Both the position numbers and the translations under genes were made by a program. Shown one piece after another: positions 9,476 through 16,961 of a stretch of DNA of 64,000 nucleotides. Under the pieces are notes generated by a model. The model was given only the letters and a program-made list of their open reading frames with translations, had not been told where the DNA came from and made no database searches. Each line of letters begins with the position of its first letter. Position 1 is the first letter of the stretch. The stretch lies in the NCBI GenBank assembly GCA_002390845.1, contig DGQT01000079.1, positions 19,521 through 83,520 on the forward strand. Reading direction: 5' to 3'. The stretch is from Chitinophagaceae bacterium UBA4407. GTDB lineage: Bacteria; Bacteroidota; Bacteroidia; Chitinophagales; Chitinophagaceae.

Positions 9476-10464
9476 AAAGTCTGGTAAAATTTTCTTCGGT
9501 ATTGTTGCTGTTTACAATTAGCATTAGTGCAGTAAATGCTCAGGTAAAAAAAGTTGGTGCCATAGGCTTTACGGTGAAAGACATGAACACTTCTGTAAAA
9601 TTTTACAGTGAAGTGCTTGGCTTTGAGAAAATAAGTGATGAAGAATTATATGGCGAACAGTATGAGCAACTGGAAGGTATATTCGGCTTGCGCATGCGTG
9701 TAGTGCGCATGCAATTGGGTGATGAAATAATTGAACTTACAGATTATCTTACTTCAGGTGGCAGAAGCATTCCTGAAGACATGCAAAGCAACGATCTCTA
9801 TTTTGAACATATTGCTATCGTAGTAAGCGATATGGATAAAGCATACCAGCACTTACGCCAATACATGGTCATGCATGTGTCCACAGGACCACAAACAATT
9901 CCTGCAAGCAATGTAGCTGCTGCCGGTGTAAAAGCTTTCTATTTTCACGATCCCGATATGCACGACCTGGAATTGATCTATTTTCCAAAAGGCAAAGGGC
10001 AACCAAAATGGCAAAACACACACGGCAAAATATTTTTAGGAATAGATCATACTGCTATTGGCATCAGCAATACAGACAGCAGCTTACATTTTTATAAAGA
10101 CCTATTGGGGCTCGACCGCAAAGGCGATAGCTGGAATATGGGAATGGAGCAGGCGCACTTAAATAATATTGAAGGTGCAAGCCTGCACATCACCGGGTTA
10201 AGAGCTGCTGCAGGTACAGGCATTGAGTTTTTACAATACCTGCAACCCGGTGCTGGCAAGCCTTTTCCGACAAACACACGTGCAGACGATATATGGCACT
10301 GGCAAACAACTTTGTATGTTGATGATGCATCAGTGTTGTATGATAAATTGAAAGAACTGGATTATACTTTTGTTTCAAAAGGTCTTGTTGTTTTAAAAAA
10401 TACCAAGGCATTTATAGTAAGAGATCCGGACGGACATGCAATGCTCGTTGAAGAATTGAATTAG
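9472..10464 (+). CDS. Secreted protein with two VOC (glyoxalase-fold) domains
   Basis: A 330-residue protein. Residues 1-23 form a signal peptide (hydrophobic VLLLFTISISAVNA, then Q). Two vicinal-oxygen-chelate modules follow: one from ~27 (KVGAIGFTVKDMNTSVKFYSEVLGF) to ~175 and one from ~190 (IDHTAIGISNTDSSLHFYKDLLGL) to the end, which finishes with DPDGHAMLVEE. Such folds bind a divalent metal and catalyse isomerisation, dioxygenation or thiol transfer; which one is not evident. Export of a VOC protein is somewhat unusual. It is translationally coupled to the aquaporin. Confidence 0.85.
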   Translation: MKSLVKFSSVLLLFTISISAVNAQVKKVGAIGFTVKDMNTSVKFYSEVLGFEKISDEELYGEQYEQLEGIFGLRMRVVRMQLGDEIIELTDYLTSGGRSIPEDMQSNDLYFEHIAIVVSDMDKAYQHLRQYMVMHVSTGPQTIPASNVAAAGVKAFYFHDPDMHDLELIYFPKGKGQPKWQNTHGKIFLGIDHTAIGISNTDSSLHFYKDLLGLDRKGDSWNMGMEQAHLNNIEGASLHITGLRAAAGTGIEFLQYLQPGAGKPFPTNTRADDIWHWQTTLYVDDASVLYDKLKELDYTFVSKGLVVLKNTKAFIVRDPDGHAMLVEELN

Positions 10465-10630
10465 TTTTTTGAACCCGGCTTTTGAATATGCATGAAGCAT
10501 CGTTGCGTCGCACTCTTGTACTGTTGATTCTTCTGTGAACAAGCGACCGTCAACAGTTCACAAATGTTCAGAACGTACAAGTGTGCGACGCAACACTTGA
10601 TGCTATAAAAAACCAAAGCCGGGCTCATGA
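10465..10630. repeat. Interspersed inverted repeat, paired arms (type A/A)
   Basis: Left arm GTTGCGTCGCACTCTTGTAC at 10502-10521; right arm GTACAAGTGTGCGACGCAAC at 10575-10594, the perfect reverse complement except one base. Outer flanks AACCCGGCTTTTG and CAAAGCCGGGCTCATG are also complementary. The 53-base loop contains GAACAAGCGACCGTCAAC, which recurs in slightly changed form near 43490. Confidence 0.9.
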
Positions 10631-10705
10631 TCTTTCTTCTTAAAGTCATGCAACCGACAATAAATTTTTAAGTAAAATATTTGCTTTGTATAAACAAGTC
10701 AAAAC

Positions 10706-12271
10706 ATGAATAACGGTGGGAAGATCATTTGCCCCTTGTGCAGTGATGCAGTGGATAAACTGCTCTACCGTTTTCATATTGACAGCGAACGAAACGTAAT
10801 TGAAAAAATAAAAGCGCACAACCCTGGATGGTCTGTTAATGACGGGACATGCAGCCGTTGTGTTGATTACTATCATATAGAAGTACTTCGTGAGCAAAGA
10901 ATAATTCCTGAAGTTGGTCCGTATTTTCCTGTAAAGAGTGCCGATGATTTTGTGATATTGCCAACGCCGTTGCGTGTGGATGCGCATCCCCGATATACAG
11001 GCAAAGGTGTAACGATATGTTTTATTGATAGCGGGTTTTATCCACATCCTGATCTCGTTACAACAAACAACAGGATAAGATTAATGCATGACATAACTAC
11101 CGGCAAAGATGTAGATATTCACGCCCCTGTTATGAGTGCGTCCTGGCATGGAACCATGACCACAGTTGTGTGTGCGGGTGATGGTTATTGCAGTAATGGT
11201 TTGTATAAAGGTATAGCCTGCGATGCAAAGCTGGTGCTGCTTAAGGTACAGGATAGTACCGGAAAAATAAGCACGCAAAACATTGTAAAAGCTTTGCAGT
11301 GGGTGCTCGATCATTTTGAGGAATACAATATCCGCGTAGTAAATATTTCGCTGGGTGATGATGCGGTTTGTTCTTATAAAGACAGCCCGGTTGACCAGCT
11401 TGCAGAAGCGTTGATAGAAAAAGGCATTACCATTGTTGCAGCAGTGGGCAATGATGAAAATGGTGCTATTCATCCGCCGGCAAATTCTTTAAATGTGATT
11501 GCAGTAGGTGGCATTGATGATAACAACGACCTTACTTCAGATGCACAGGCATACCATTCTTCTTATGGCATTACTGTTGACGCTTTGATGAAGCCCGAAC
11601 TTGTTGCGCACGCAATTTGGATAGCTGCACCGATATTGCCGGGCACAAATGAAAAGATGGAAGCCGAGAATTTATACGGCAGTCTTTCAAACACTGAAAA
11701 TGATGCAGCAACAATACAGCGTATTCAGCAATGCAAATACATATCGCCGCATTACATGCATGTAGATGGTACATCATTCGCTACACCCATCGTTACTGCA
11801 GTTGTGGCGCAGATGCTTGAAGCGAATGATAAACTTACACCACAGGAAATAAGGCAGGTGCTCTTTAGTACTTCAAAAAGGCATCAGTATATAATACCGG
11901 AAAGACAGGGATTTGGCGTAATACAACCAAGAAAAGCATTACTGAAGATCATTAAAAGAATGCCTGTTGTAAAAGCCAATCATTCGCCTTTTATTGATCA
12001 TGACAATAAAAGCATCACGTTTTATTTTCATGATGATTGTGCAGACCAGGTTTCTGTTGCAGGCTCATTTAACCAGTGGACACAGGATGTTTTATTGCTT
12101 GAACCGCACCTGAATGGTCTTTGGAAAATTGAAATACCTTTACTTAAGCCAGGCGTTTACCAGTATAAATTTTTCATTGACGCAAAGTATTGGAAAGAAG
12201 ATGTAGAAAATCCTTACCGTGAGCCGGATGGCTTTAATGGTTTCAATAGTTTACTGAATATTCAAAACTAA
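10706..12271 (+). CDS. S8 subtilisin-like protease with C-terminal glycogen-binding (CBM48) domain
   Basis: A 521-residue protein. The S8 triad is Asp108 (CFIDSGFYPHPD), His148 (SWHGTMTTVV) and Ser357 (DGTSFATP), with Asn249 (AVGND) as oxyanion residue. No signal peptide is present, so it is probably cytoplasmic. The N-terminus carries two Cys pairs (Cys9-x2-Cys12 and Cys49-x2-Cys52) that look like a zinc ribbon. Residues ~436-520 match the AMPK-beta/CBM48 glycogen-binding fold: VSVAGSFNQW, GLWKIEIPLLKPGVYQYKFFID and a closing FNSLLNI. The fusion implies a protease tethered to glycogen or acting on glycogen enzymes (inference). A 78-residue membrane protein follows after 7 bp. Confidence 0.9.
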   Translation: MNNGGKIICPLCSDAVDKLLYRFHIDSERNVIEKIKAHNPGWSVNDGTCSRCVDYYHIEVLREQRIIPEVGPYFPVKSADDFVILPTPLRVDAHPRYTGKGVTICFIDSGFYPHPDLVTTNNRIRLMHDITTGKDVDIHAPVMSASWHGTMTTVVCAGDGYCSNGLYKGIACDAKLVLLKVQDSTGKISTQNIVKALQWVLDHFEEYNIRVVNISLGDDAVCSYKDSPVDQLAEALIEKGITIVAAVGNDENGAIHPPANSLNVIAVGGIDDNNDLTSDAQAYHSSYGITVDALMKPELVAHAIWIAAPILPGTNEKMEAENLYGSLSNTENDAATIQRIQQCKYISPHYMHVDGTSFATPIVTAVVAQMLEANDKLTPQEIRQVLFSTSKRHQYIIPERQGFGVIQPRKALLKIIKRMPVVKANHSPFIDHDNKSITFYFHDDCADQVSVAGSFNQWTQDVLLLEPHLNGLWKIEIPLLKPGVYQYKFFIDAKYWKEDVENPYREPDGFNGFNSLLNIQN

Positions 12272-12278
12272 AAAGATT

Positions 12279-12515
12279 ATGAGCACTATGACTGTAATCC
12301 TTGCTGCTATTTCGCTATACCTTGTTGCAGGAATTATTTTTACCATCATTTTCCAGCTAAAGGGCTTATCAAAAATTGATGAGGGCGTGAATGGAAGCGG
12401 TTGGGGGTTTCGTATAATTATCATCCCGGGTTGTATCGTTTTCTGGACGGGTCTTTTAAGAAAATGGATAAAAGCAAATAAAGAAATTATTGACCCGGCT
12501 AAAGAACACGCATGA
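12279..12515 (+). CDS. Small two-helix membrane protein, unknown function
   Basis: A 78-residue protein that I do not assign to a family. Hydrophobic segments lie at residues ~5-26 and ~43-61, separated by a polar KGLSKIDEGVNGSGWG loop, with a basic C-terminal tail. It lies 7 bp after the protease gene and ahead of the membrane redox genes. The last codons (DPAKEHA) come from a repeat arm flank (ACCCGGCT), so the true C-terminus may have been reshaped by repeat insertion. Confidence 0.6.
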   Translation: MSTMTVILAAISLYLVAGIIFTIIFQLKGLSKIDEGVNGSGWGFRIIIIPGCIVFWTGLLRKWIKANKEIIDPAKEHA

Positions 12516-12545
12516 TGCTTCCGTTGCGTCGCACGCTTATACTAT
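12491..12545 (+). repeat. Interspersed inverted-repeat family, single left arm (type A, degenerate)
   Basis: Outer flank GACCCGGCTAAAG and arm GTTGCGTCGCACGCTTATAC (12524-12543). It overlaps the final codons of the upstream small gene; no right arm follows. Confidence 0.75.
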
Positions 12546-12568
12546 AGCAATCTATTCAGCAAATCACA

Positions 12569-13021
12569 ATGATAAAAAAGCTACGAAAGAAGCATTTACA
12601 AATTTGGACAGCTTTGGCTGTTCTATTGCCTGTTGGCATTATCAGCGCATGGCTTGTTATTCCACCTGCTGCCAAAGACAAATTGCTGCAACCTGCATCA
12701 GCACGGGCTTTGCCGGTAATACTTAAAGCTTATCCATCAAGAGTCGGGTTTGAATTTAATATAAGAACGAATACAGACACAACACAGTTTCAACTTGAAT
12801 GGGTCAACAATCAAACGCTTACATATCCAACTGCAACCATTTATCAAACGCAGTTAAATGATGGCAATGTTCAACACGGAAGACTGGTAGGAAGAATTGA
12901 AGCAAGAGGCAGTTACTATTTCATGGTTGATTCAACTTTTAAACCTTCTTACAATTCAACTTATCAACTGGTGCTATACGATTTTATTCACCAGAAAAAT
13001 ATGGACATTATAAAGCTTTAA
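12569..13021 (+). CDS. Unknown protein with one N-terminal membrane anchor
   Basis: A 150-residue protein with no recognised family. A basic start (MIKKLRKKH) precedes one hydrophobic helix at ~12-32, ending IPPAAKDK. The rest is a predicted beta-rich extracytoplasmic domain (VGFEFNIRTNTDTTQFQLEW). It lies 2 bp upstream of the ferric-reductase/Rieske gene, so the two are very likely co-expressed and may form a membrane redox complex (inference). Confidence 0.7.
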   Translation: MIKKLRKKHLQIWTALAVLLPVGIISAWLVIPPAAKDKLLQPASARALPVILKAYPSRVGFEFNIRTNTDTTQFQLEWVNNQTLTYPTATIYQTQLNDGNVQHGRLVGRIEARGSYYFMVDSTFKPSYNSTYQLVLYDFIHQKNMDIIKL

Positions 13022-13023
13022 AA

Positions 13024-14073
13024 ATGGGCGCATCTTATTTGGCAGTTGGCTGGAACAGGCAAAAGAAAATTTATGACTGGCTCATATTTGCCTTTTGCGT
13101 GTTGTACCTCGCAACATTTGTTGTACTCACAGCTATCTTTAATCCCGACTATACTTTTGAAACGGTACTTATCCGTGCCACATCAACATTAGCAGTTATC
13201 ATACTGCATGTTACTTTAAGCATAGGACCTTTAACTCGCATCAATAAAAAGTTTTTGCCGTTGCTATACAACCGCAGGCATCTTGGCGTTAGCATGTTTT
13301 GCATTATACTCGTACATGGTTCATTCAGCATATTGCAGTTTCATTCGCTGGGAAATGTAAATCCTTTTGTTTCATTATTTACTTCCAATACACATTTTGG
13401 TTCATTGGCAGATTTCCCTTTCCAGGCACTGGGCTTTTTCGCATTGATCATTTTCTTTTTAATGGCAATTACCAGTCATGATTTTTGGCTGCATAATCTT
13501 TCACCAAAAGTTTGGAAAACGCTGCACATGTTTGTTTACCTCGCATATTTTCTCGTGGTAATGCATGTAATGCTGGGTGTGATACAATACGAAACAAATC
13601 CTGTCTTCATAATTATAATGCTCATCGGCGCCTTTACTTTAATAGCGCTTCATTTAATAGCAGGCACAAGAGAAGTAAATAAGGACGATGTTATATACAA
13701 ATTAAAACAGGATGGCTATGTACTTGTATGCGATGTAAAAGATATTGAAGAAGATCGTGCAAAGATGTTTTGCCTGGATACGGAACGCATTGCGGTCTAT
13801 AAAACAGGCGGAAAATTATTCGCAGTTAATAATGTATGCAAGCATCAGAACGGACCGCTTGGAGAAGGGAAAGTTATCGATGGTTGTATTACATGCCCGT
13901 GGCATGGTTACCAGTACTTGCCACAGAATGGTCAGTCACCGCCGCCATTTAAAGAAAAGGTAAGCACTTACGATGTGAAGCTGGAAGGAACACATGTTTG
14001 GCTGAACCCTAAAGCTTATGCTGAAGGGACAGAAAGACCTGGTGCTGTTATCAGCGTGGTAAATGCTGAATGA
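13024..14073 (+). CDS. Ferric-reductase-like membrane domain fused to a Rieske [2Fe-2S] domain
   Basis: A 349-residue protein. Residues ~15-210 contain about six hydrophobic helices with intramembrane His residues (ILHVTLS, VHGSFS, KTLHMFVYL, VMHVML) typical of haem-b-binding ferric reductase/YedZ-like domains. Residues ~225-330 form a Rieske domain with Cys272-x-His274 and Cys291-x2-His294 (CPWHGYQY), all four cluster ligands present. It probably moves electrons between quinol or haem and a soluble partner; donor and acceptor are unknown. It sits between two membrane-anchored unknown proteins. Confidence 0.88.
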   Translation: MGASYLAVGWNRQKKIYDWLIFAFCVLYLATFVVLTAIFNPDYTFETVLIRATSTLAVIILHVTLSIGPLTRINKKFLPLLYNRRHLGVSMFCIILVHGSFSILQFHSLGNVNPFVSLFTSNTHFGSLADFPFQALGFFALIIFFLMAITSHDFWLHNLSPKVWKTLHMFVYLAYFLVVMHVMLGVIQYETNPVFIIIMLIGAFTLIALHLIAGTREVNKDDVIYKLKQDGYVLVCDVKDIEEDRAKMFCLDTERIAVYKTGGKLFAVNNVCKHQNGPLGEGKVIDGCITCPWHGYQYLPQNGQSPPPFKEKVSTYDVKLEGTHVWLNPKAYAEGTERPGAVISVVNAE

Positions 14074-14083
14074 AGAACATATT

Positions 14084-14140
14084 GTACAAGGGTGCGACGC
14101 AACATAAGCATCATAAAAGAACAAATGCCTGGCTAATAAA
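14084..14140 (-). repeat. Interspersed inverted-repeat family, single right arm (type A)
   Basis: Right arm GTACAAGGGTGCGACGCAAC (14084-14103) with outer flank ATAAGCATCATAAAAG and GCCTGGCTAATAAAA. It lies between two same-direction genes, with no left arm before it. Confidence 0.8.
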
Positions 14141-14149
14141 ATATATTAT

Positions 14150-15004
14150 ATGAATAATGAAGAATTTTATATAGGATGGATGGGGAAAGCGCCAAAGAGT
14201 TTTGCAGCATGGATAAGAAAATATCTTATCGTACTGTTGCCGGTTATAATAGTGTTGGGGGTACTGCTTGCATTATCACAAAAAAAATTTGGTACCGGCA
14301 CATTTGAATTTGGCACGCTGACAGAAGTGAAAGGTATTTATTTTAATAAGCCCGTACCAACCATAAAAGTGGTTGATGGAAAAGATATTTGGGGAAATGA
14401 AAATTATATTACTGTTCCGTTAATTGGTTTTGGTAAGCATGGTGCAGACGGCGTTATTGCAGACCTTGAAAAAGAAAAAAATATTTCATTTGAAGGAAAA
14501 GAAATTACGTTGAAAGGAACATTGCTTTACAATGATGGCAAATTATTAATGCAGGTTGATGCGAATGATAAGCCGCTTGTAAATGTTTCTGGCGCTAACA
14601 TAAATTCTGTTGGTTTACAAAAAATAAAAGAACTGGGCATCATTGATGTTAAGGGTGAGATCGTTGATCCTAAATGTTTTTTTGGGGTGATGAAACCTGG
14701 CGAAGGCAAGCCCCATAAGGATTGTGCGATTCGTTGTATTCTCGGAGGTATGCCGCCGGTGCTGAAAGTAACTGATGAAAAAGGTAATCAAAATTATTAT
14801 CTCATTGTTGGTGCCAATGGCGAAAAGATGAATGAGGCTGTGCAGGATTATGTAGCCACACCTGTTGAAATAAATGCGAGAGCTGTTGCATATGGCGACT
14901 GGGTTGTTTTATATGTGCATCCGAACGGCTTGCAGCATTACTCATACATTCGTGAGCATTTCAGTACTTCAATAGCTTCCTGTATGGCGGCGTGTATAAA
15001 ATAG
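14150..15004 (+). CDS. Membrane-anchored protein with conserved Cys block, linked to Rieske/ferric reductase
   Basis: A 284-residue protein of unknown function. The cytoplasmic start includes the WMGKAP block, with one membrane helix at ~24-44 and then a soluble, probably periplasmic, beta-rich region. A distinctive block near residues 178-210 reads DPKCFFGVMKPGEGKPHKDC and then AIRCILGG, with three cysteines; the C-terminus ends YIREHFSTSIASCMAACIK with two more. The Cys/His block could hold a metal or haem (inference). Its place behind the ferric-reductase/Rieske fusion suggests it is a partner in the same electron-transfer unit. Confidence 0.7.
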   Translation: MNNEEFYIGWMGKAPKSFAAWIRKYLIVLLPVIIVLGVLLALSQKKFGTGTFEFGTLTEVKGIYFNKPVPTIKVVDGKDIWGNENYITVPLIGFGKHGADGVIADLEKEKNISFEGKEITLKGTLLYNDGKLLMQVDANDKPLVNVSGANINSVGLQKIKELGIIDVKGEIVDPKCFFGVMKPGEGKPHKDCAIRCILGGMPPVLKVTDEKGNQNYYLIVGANGEKMNEAVQDYVATPVEINARAVAYGDWVVLYVHPNGLQHYSYIREHFSTSIASCMAACIK

Positions 15005-15115
15005 CGGCAAACAATTATTCAGCTATACTGCTCCAAAATAACTACAGTAACGAATGCCTGCTACAGCATACAAATCATTTTATTGCAATTAAATATGTTG
15101 AACAATGATACGAAC

Positions 15116-15177
15116 GTACAAGAGTGCGACGCAAGAAAAGTTTAATTAATAATACATCAGTTGGGTTAATAAAAAAA
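15116..15177 (-). repeat. Interspersed inverted-repeat family, single right arm (type A)
   Basis: Arm GTACAAGAGTGCGACGCAA (15116-15134) followed by GAAAAGTTTAATTAATAATA and GGGTTAATAAAAAAA. It sits between convergent genes and abuts the stop codon of the minus-strand CPBP gene. Confidence 0.8.
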
Positions 15178-16113
15178 TTAAAACTTCCATGTATGCAAAA
15201 AATCAGGGAAGTTTGGAATAAGATCAACCATAGCGTGAATTGCCATAATAAGATAGAGGTTCTTTGTTTTACTCCAGATGATACCGATAAAAATGCCCGC
15301 TACCGACATAGTGCAAACAGTATAAGCGGCCCAGAAACCAAAAGGCAATGATTCTGTAATGCCTTCGGTTTCCCCAAAGCCGCGCAGGTAAAGACCCGGC
15401 GCATGTGCAAGACCGAAAATAATTCCGCTCATAACAATGCCACCGGCATTTGATCTTACAAGCGCACTAATCCTTGATTGCAGTACGGCACGAAAGAAAA
15501 GCTCTTCAACTAACCCTACTTCAATAAAAAGCCATAGCAATAAAAGCGGAAGACCAATCAACATTTGCATAAAAGAAAAATGCGCATCACGAAAATGCTG
15601 ACCTCCATTGCTAAAGAAATACTGGAAGACTAGCGCTATTACTGACATCACAAAGAATATGAGGATATTTTTCCCGGAGAAAATTTCTTTAAGAGGTTTA
15701 CGCAAACCAAAATCACCGGGTGAAAAACCAGCCAGTTTGTATAATACAAAAGGTGCTACTACAAATACAGCCAATTTTCTGAAGAGTATTACGAAAGCAT
15801 AAGCCTGCTGATTGTTTAAAACATTTTCCGATAATAAACTATCAATAAAACCACTGCCATATGTAATGTAGAGAATGATCCATAGAATTAAACTGAGCAA
15901 TAACCACAATTCATTTTTCAAAGCAGGTTTTTCAGCTATAATGTCACCTGTGTTTCTTGTAAGTAACCATGCTACAAAAGAAAACCCAACGCCAAAAGAA
16001 AGAAACCCGGTTAGAATTTCACCAGGCGGGTTATTAAAAATAAGTACCAGAACAAGCGCTGCAATTGTATAAGCAAGTAAATAAGCACTTATGTAAACAT
16101 TCGTTTTGCGCAT
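15178..16113 (-). CDS. CPBP-family intramembrane protease
   Basis: A 311-residue protein with about eight hydrophobic segments. The signature VEELFFRAVLQSR supplies Glu203, Glu204 and Arg208, and FGLAHAPGLY the conserved downstream His. Membership in the Abi/CPBP family is clear; the substrate is not. It is the second CPBP protein in the window and differs in length from the one at 6.8 kb. It starts 5 bp after the SDR gene at 16119, suggesting a two-gene operon. Confidence 0.85.
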   Translation of the reverse strand: MRKTNVYISAYLLAYTIAALVLVLIFNNPPGEILTGFLSFGVGFSFVAWLLTRNTGDIIAEKPALKNELWLLLSLILWIILYITYGSGFIDSLLSENVLNNQQAYAFVILFRKLAVFVVAPFVLYKLAGFSPGDFGLRKPLKEIFSGKNILIFFVMSVIALVFQYFFSNGGQHFRDAHFSFMQMLIGLPLLLLWLFIEVGLVEELFFRAVLQSRISALVRSNAGGIVMSGIIFGLAHAPGLYLRGFGETEGITESLPFGFWAAYTVCTMSVAGIFIGIIWSKTKNLYLIMAIHAMVDLIPNFPDFLHTWKF

Positions 16114-16118
16114 TACTC

Positions 16119-16808
16119 CTATGCATTATTGTAAACCTTATAAACAGGCTCTCTTAATGGCAATCCCTTTTCGCTGCAAATAAATTCAAACACGTCTGCA
16201 AGCTGCTCAGGTTTTACCCAGTTATTGGGGTTTGCATCCGGCATGCTCTTCCTGTTGATGGCAGTATCAATGGTACTGGGCACCACAACTGAAGCAACAA
16301 TATTGGATCCTTTATTTTCTTCATTTATAAACTCAGCGAGTTTAAATAACAATGATTTGGTTAATGCGTAAGCCACCAAATCCTTTCCCTGTGAGGCATT
16401 GATAGAAGGTCTTGCACCGGTGAACACTAATCTTCCATACCCATTTTGCTGCATGTGCGCCACCAATGAGTGTGCAACAAAATAAGCTGTTTCAAAATTG
16501 AGTGAGAATTGTTTTTGAATATCCGCTCCTGTAGTTGCAGTAACATTCCCCATTGCAAAACCACCCACCAGCATCAGCGCTCCATCTACTTTACCATGCC
16601 TTGCAATAGTGTTGTTTACAAAAGTGGCCGTTTCATTTTCATTGGTAAGATTAACGGAATGAAATTCAAAATTTGTATTGCTTAGTGCAAATTCCAAATG
16701 ATCATTCTTACCATCTACGGCAACAACTTTATATCCTTCATCCAAAAGCTTTTTTACTGTCGCAGTGCCAAGGTTACCATTGGCGCCTGTTATGATGACT
16801 GTTTTCAT
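16119..16808 (-). CDS. Short-chain dehydrogenase/reductase
   Basis: A 229-residue SDR with the NAD(P)-binding TGANGNLGTATVKKL at residues ~5-19 and an active-site YALTK (Tyr and Lys). The Asp after the second strand (VVAVDGK) favours NAD(H), by the usual rule. Substrate unknown. The CPBP gene follows after 5 bp. It has no close similarity to the second SDR at 46.1 kb beyond the family fold. Confidence 0.87.
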   Translation of the reverse strand: MKTVIITGANGNLGTATVKKLLDEGYKVVAVDGKNDHLEFALSNTNFEFHSVNLTNENETATFVNNTIARHGKVDGALMLVGGFAMGNVTATTGADIQKQFSLNFETAYFVAHSLVAHMQQNGYGRLVFTGARPSINASQGKDLVAYALTKSLLFKLAEFINEENKGSNIVASVVVPSTIDTAINRKSMPDANPNNWVKPEQLADVFEFICSEKGLPLREPVYKVYNNA

Positions 16809-16866
16809 GATTTTTATTTATCCAATTAAGGTAATGCTATTCGGCTTTTGTTGTGTCACTCACTTC
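16808..16866 (+). repeat. Interspersed inverted-repeat family, single left arm (type B, 3' truncated)
   Basis: Flank TTTTTATTTATCC, GGTAATGCTATTCGGCTTTT, then arm GTTGTGTCACTCACTT (16850-16865) lacking the final GTAC. It lies between two minus-strand genes. Confidence 0.7.
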
Positions 16867-16961
16867 AGGTTTCGTCTCGTTATTCAACACAGCACAGAAC
16901 GCATAAGTATTCAATGCAACAAAGTTTTAATGTTTATTCAAAAGTTCTGCTACAGAATATT

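Noticed and set aside
15608..16072. Plus-strand frames opposite the CPBP gene
   Set aside because: Shadows of the minus-strand coding frame, without recognisable protein features.
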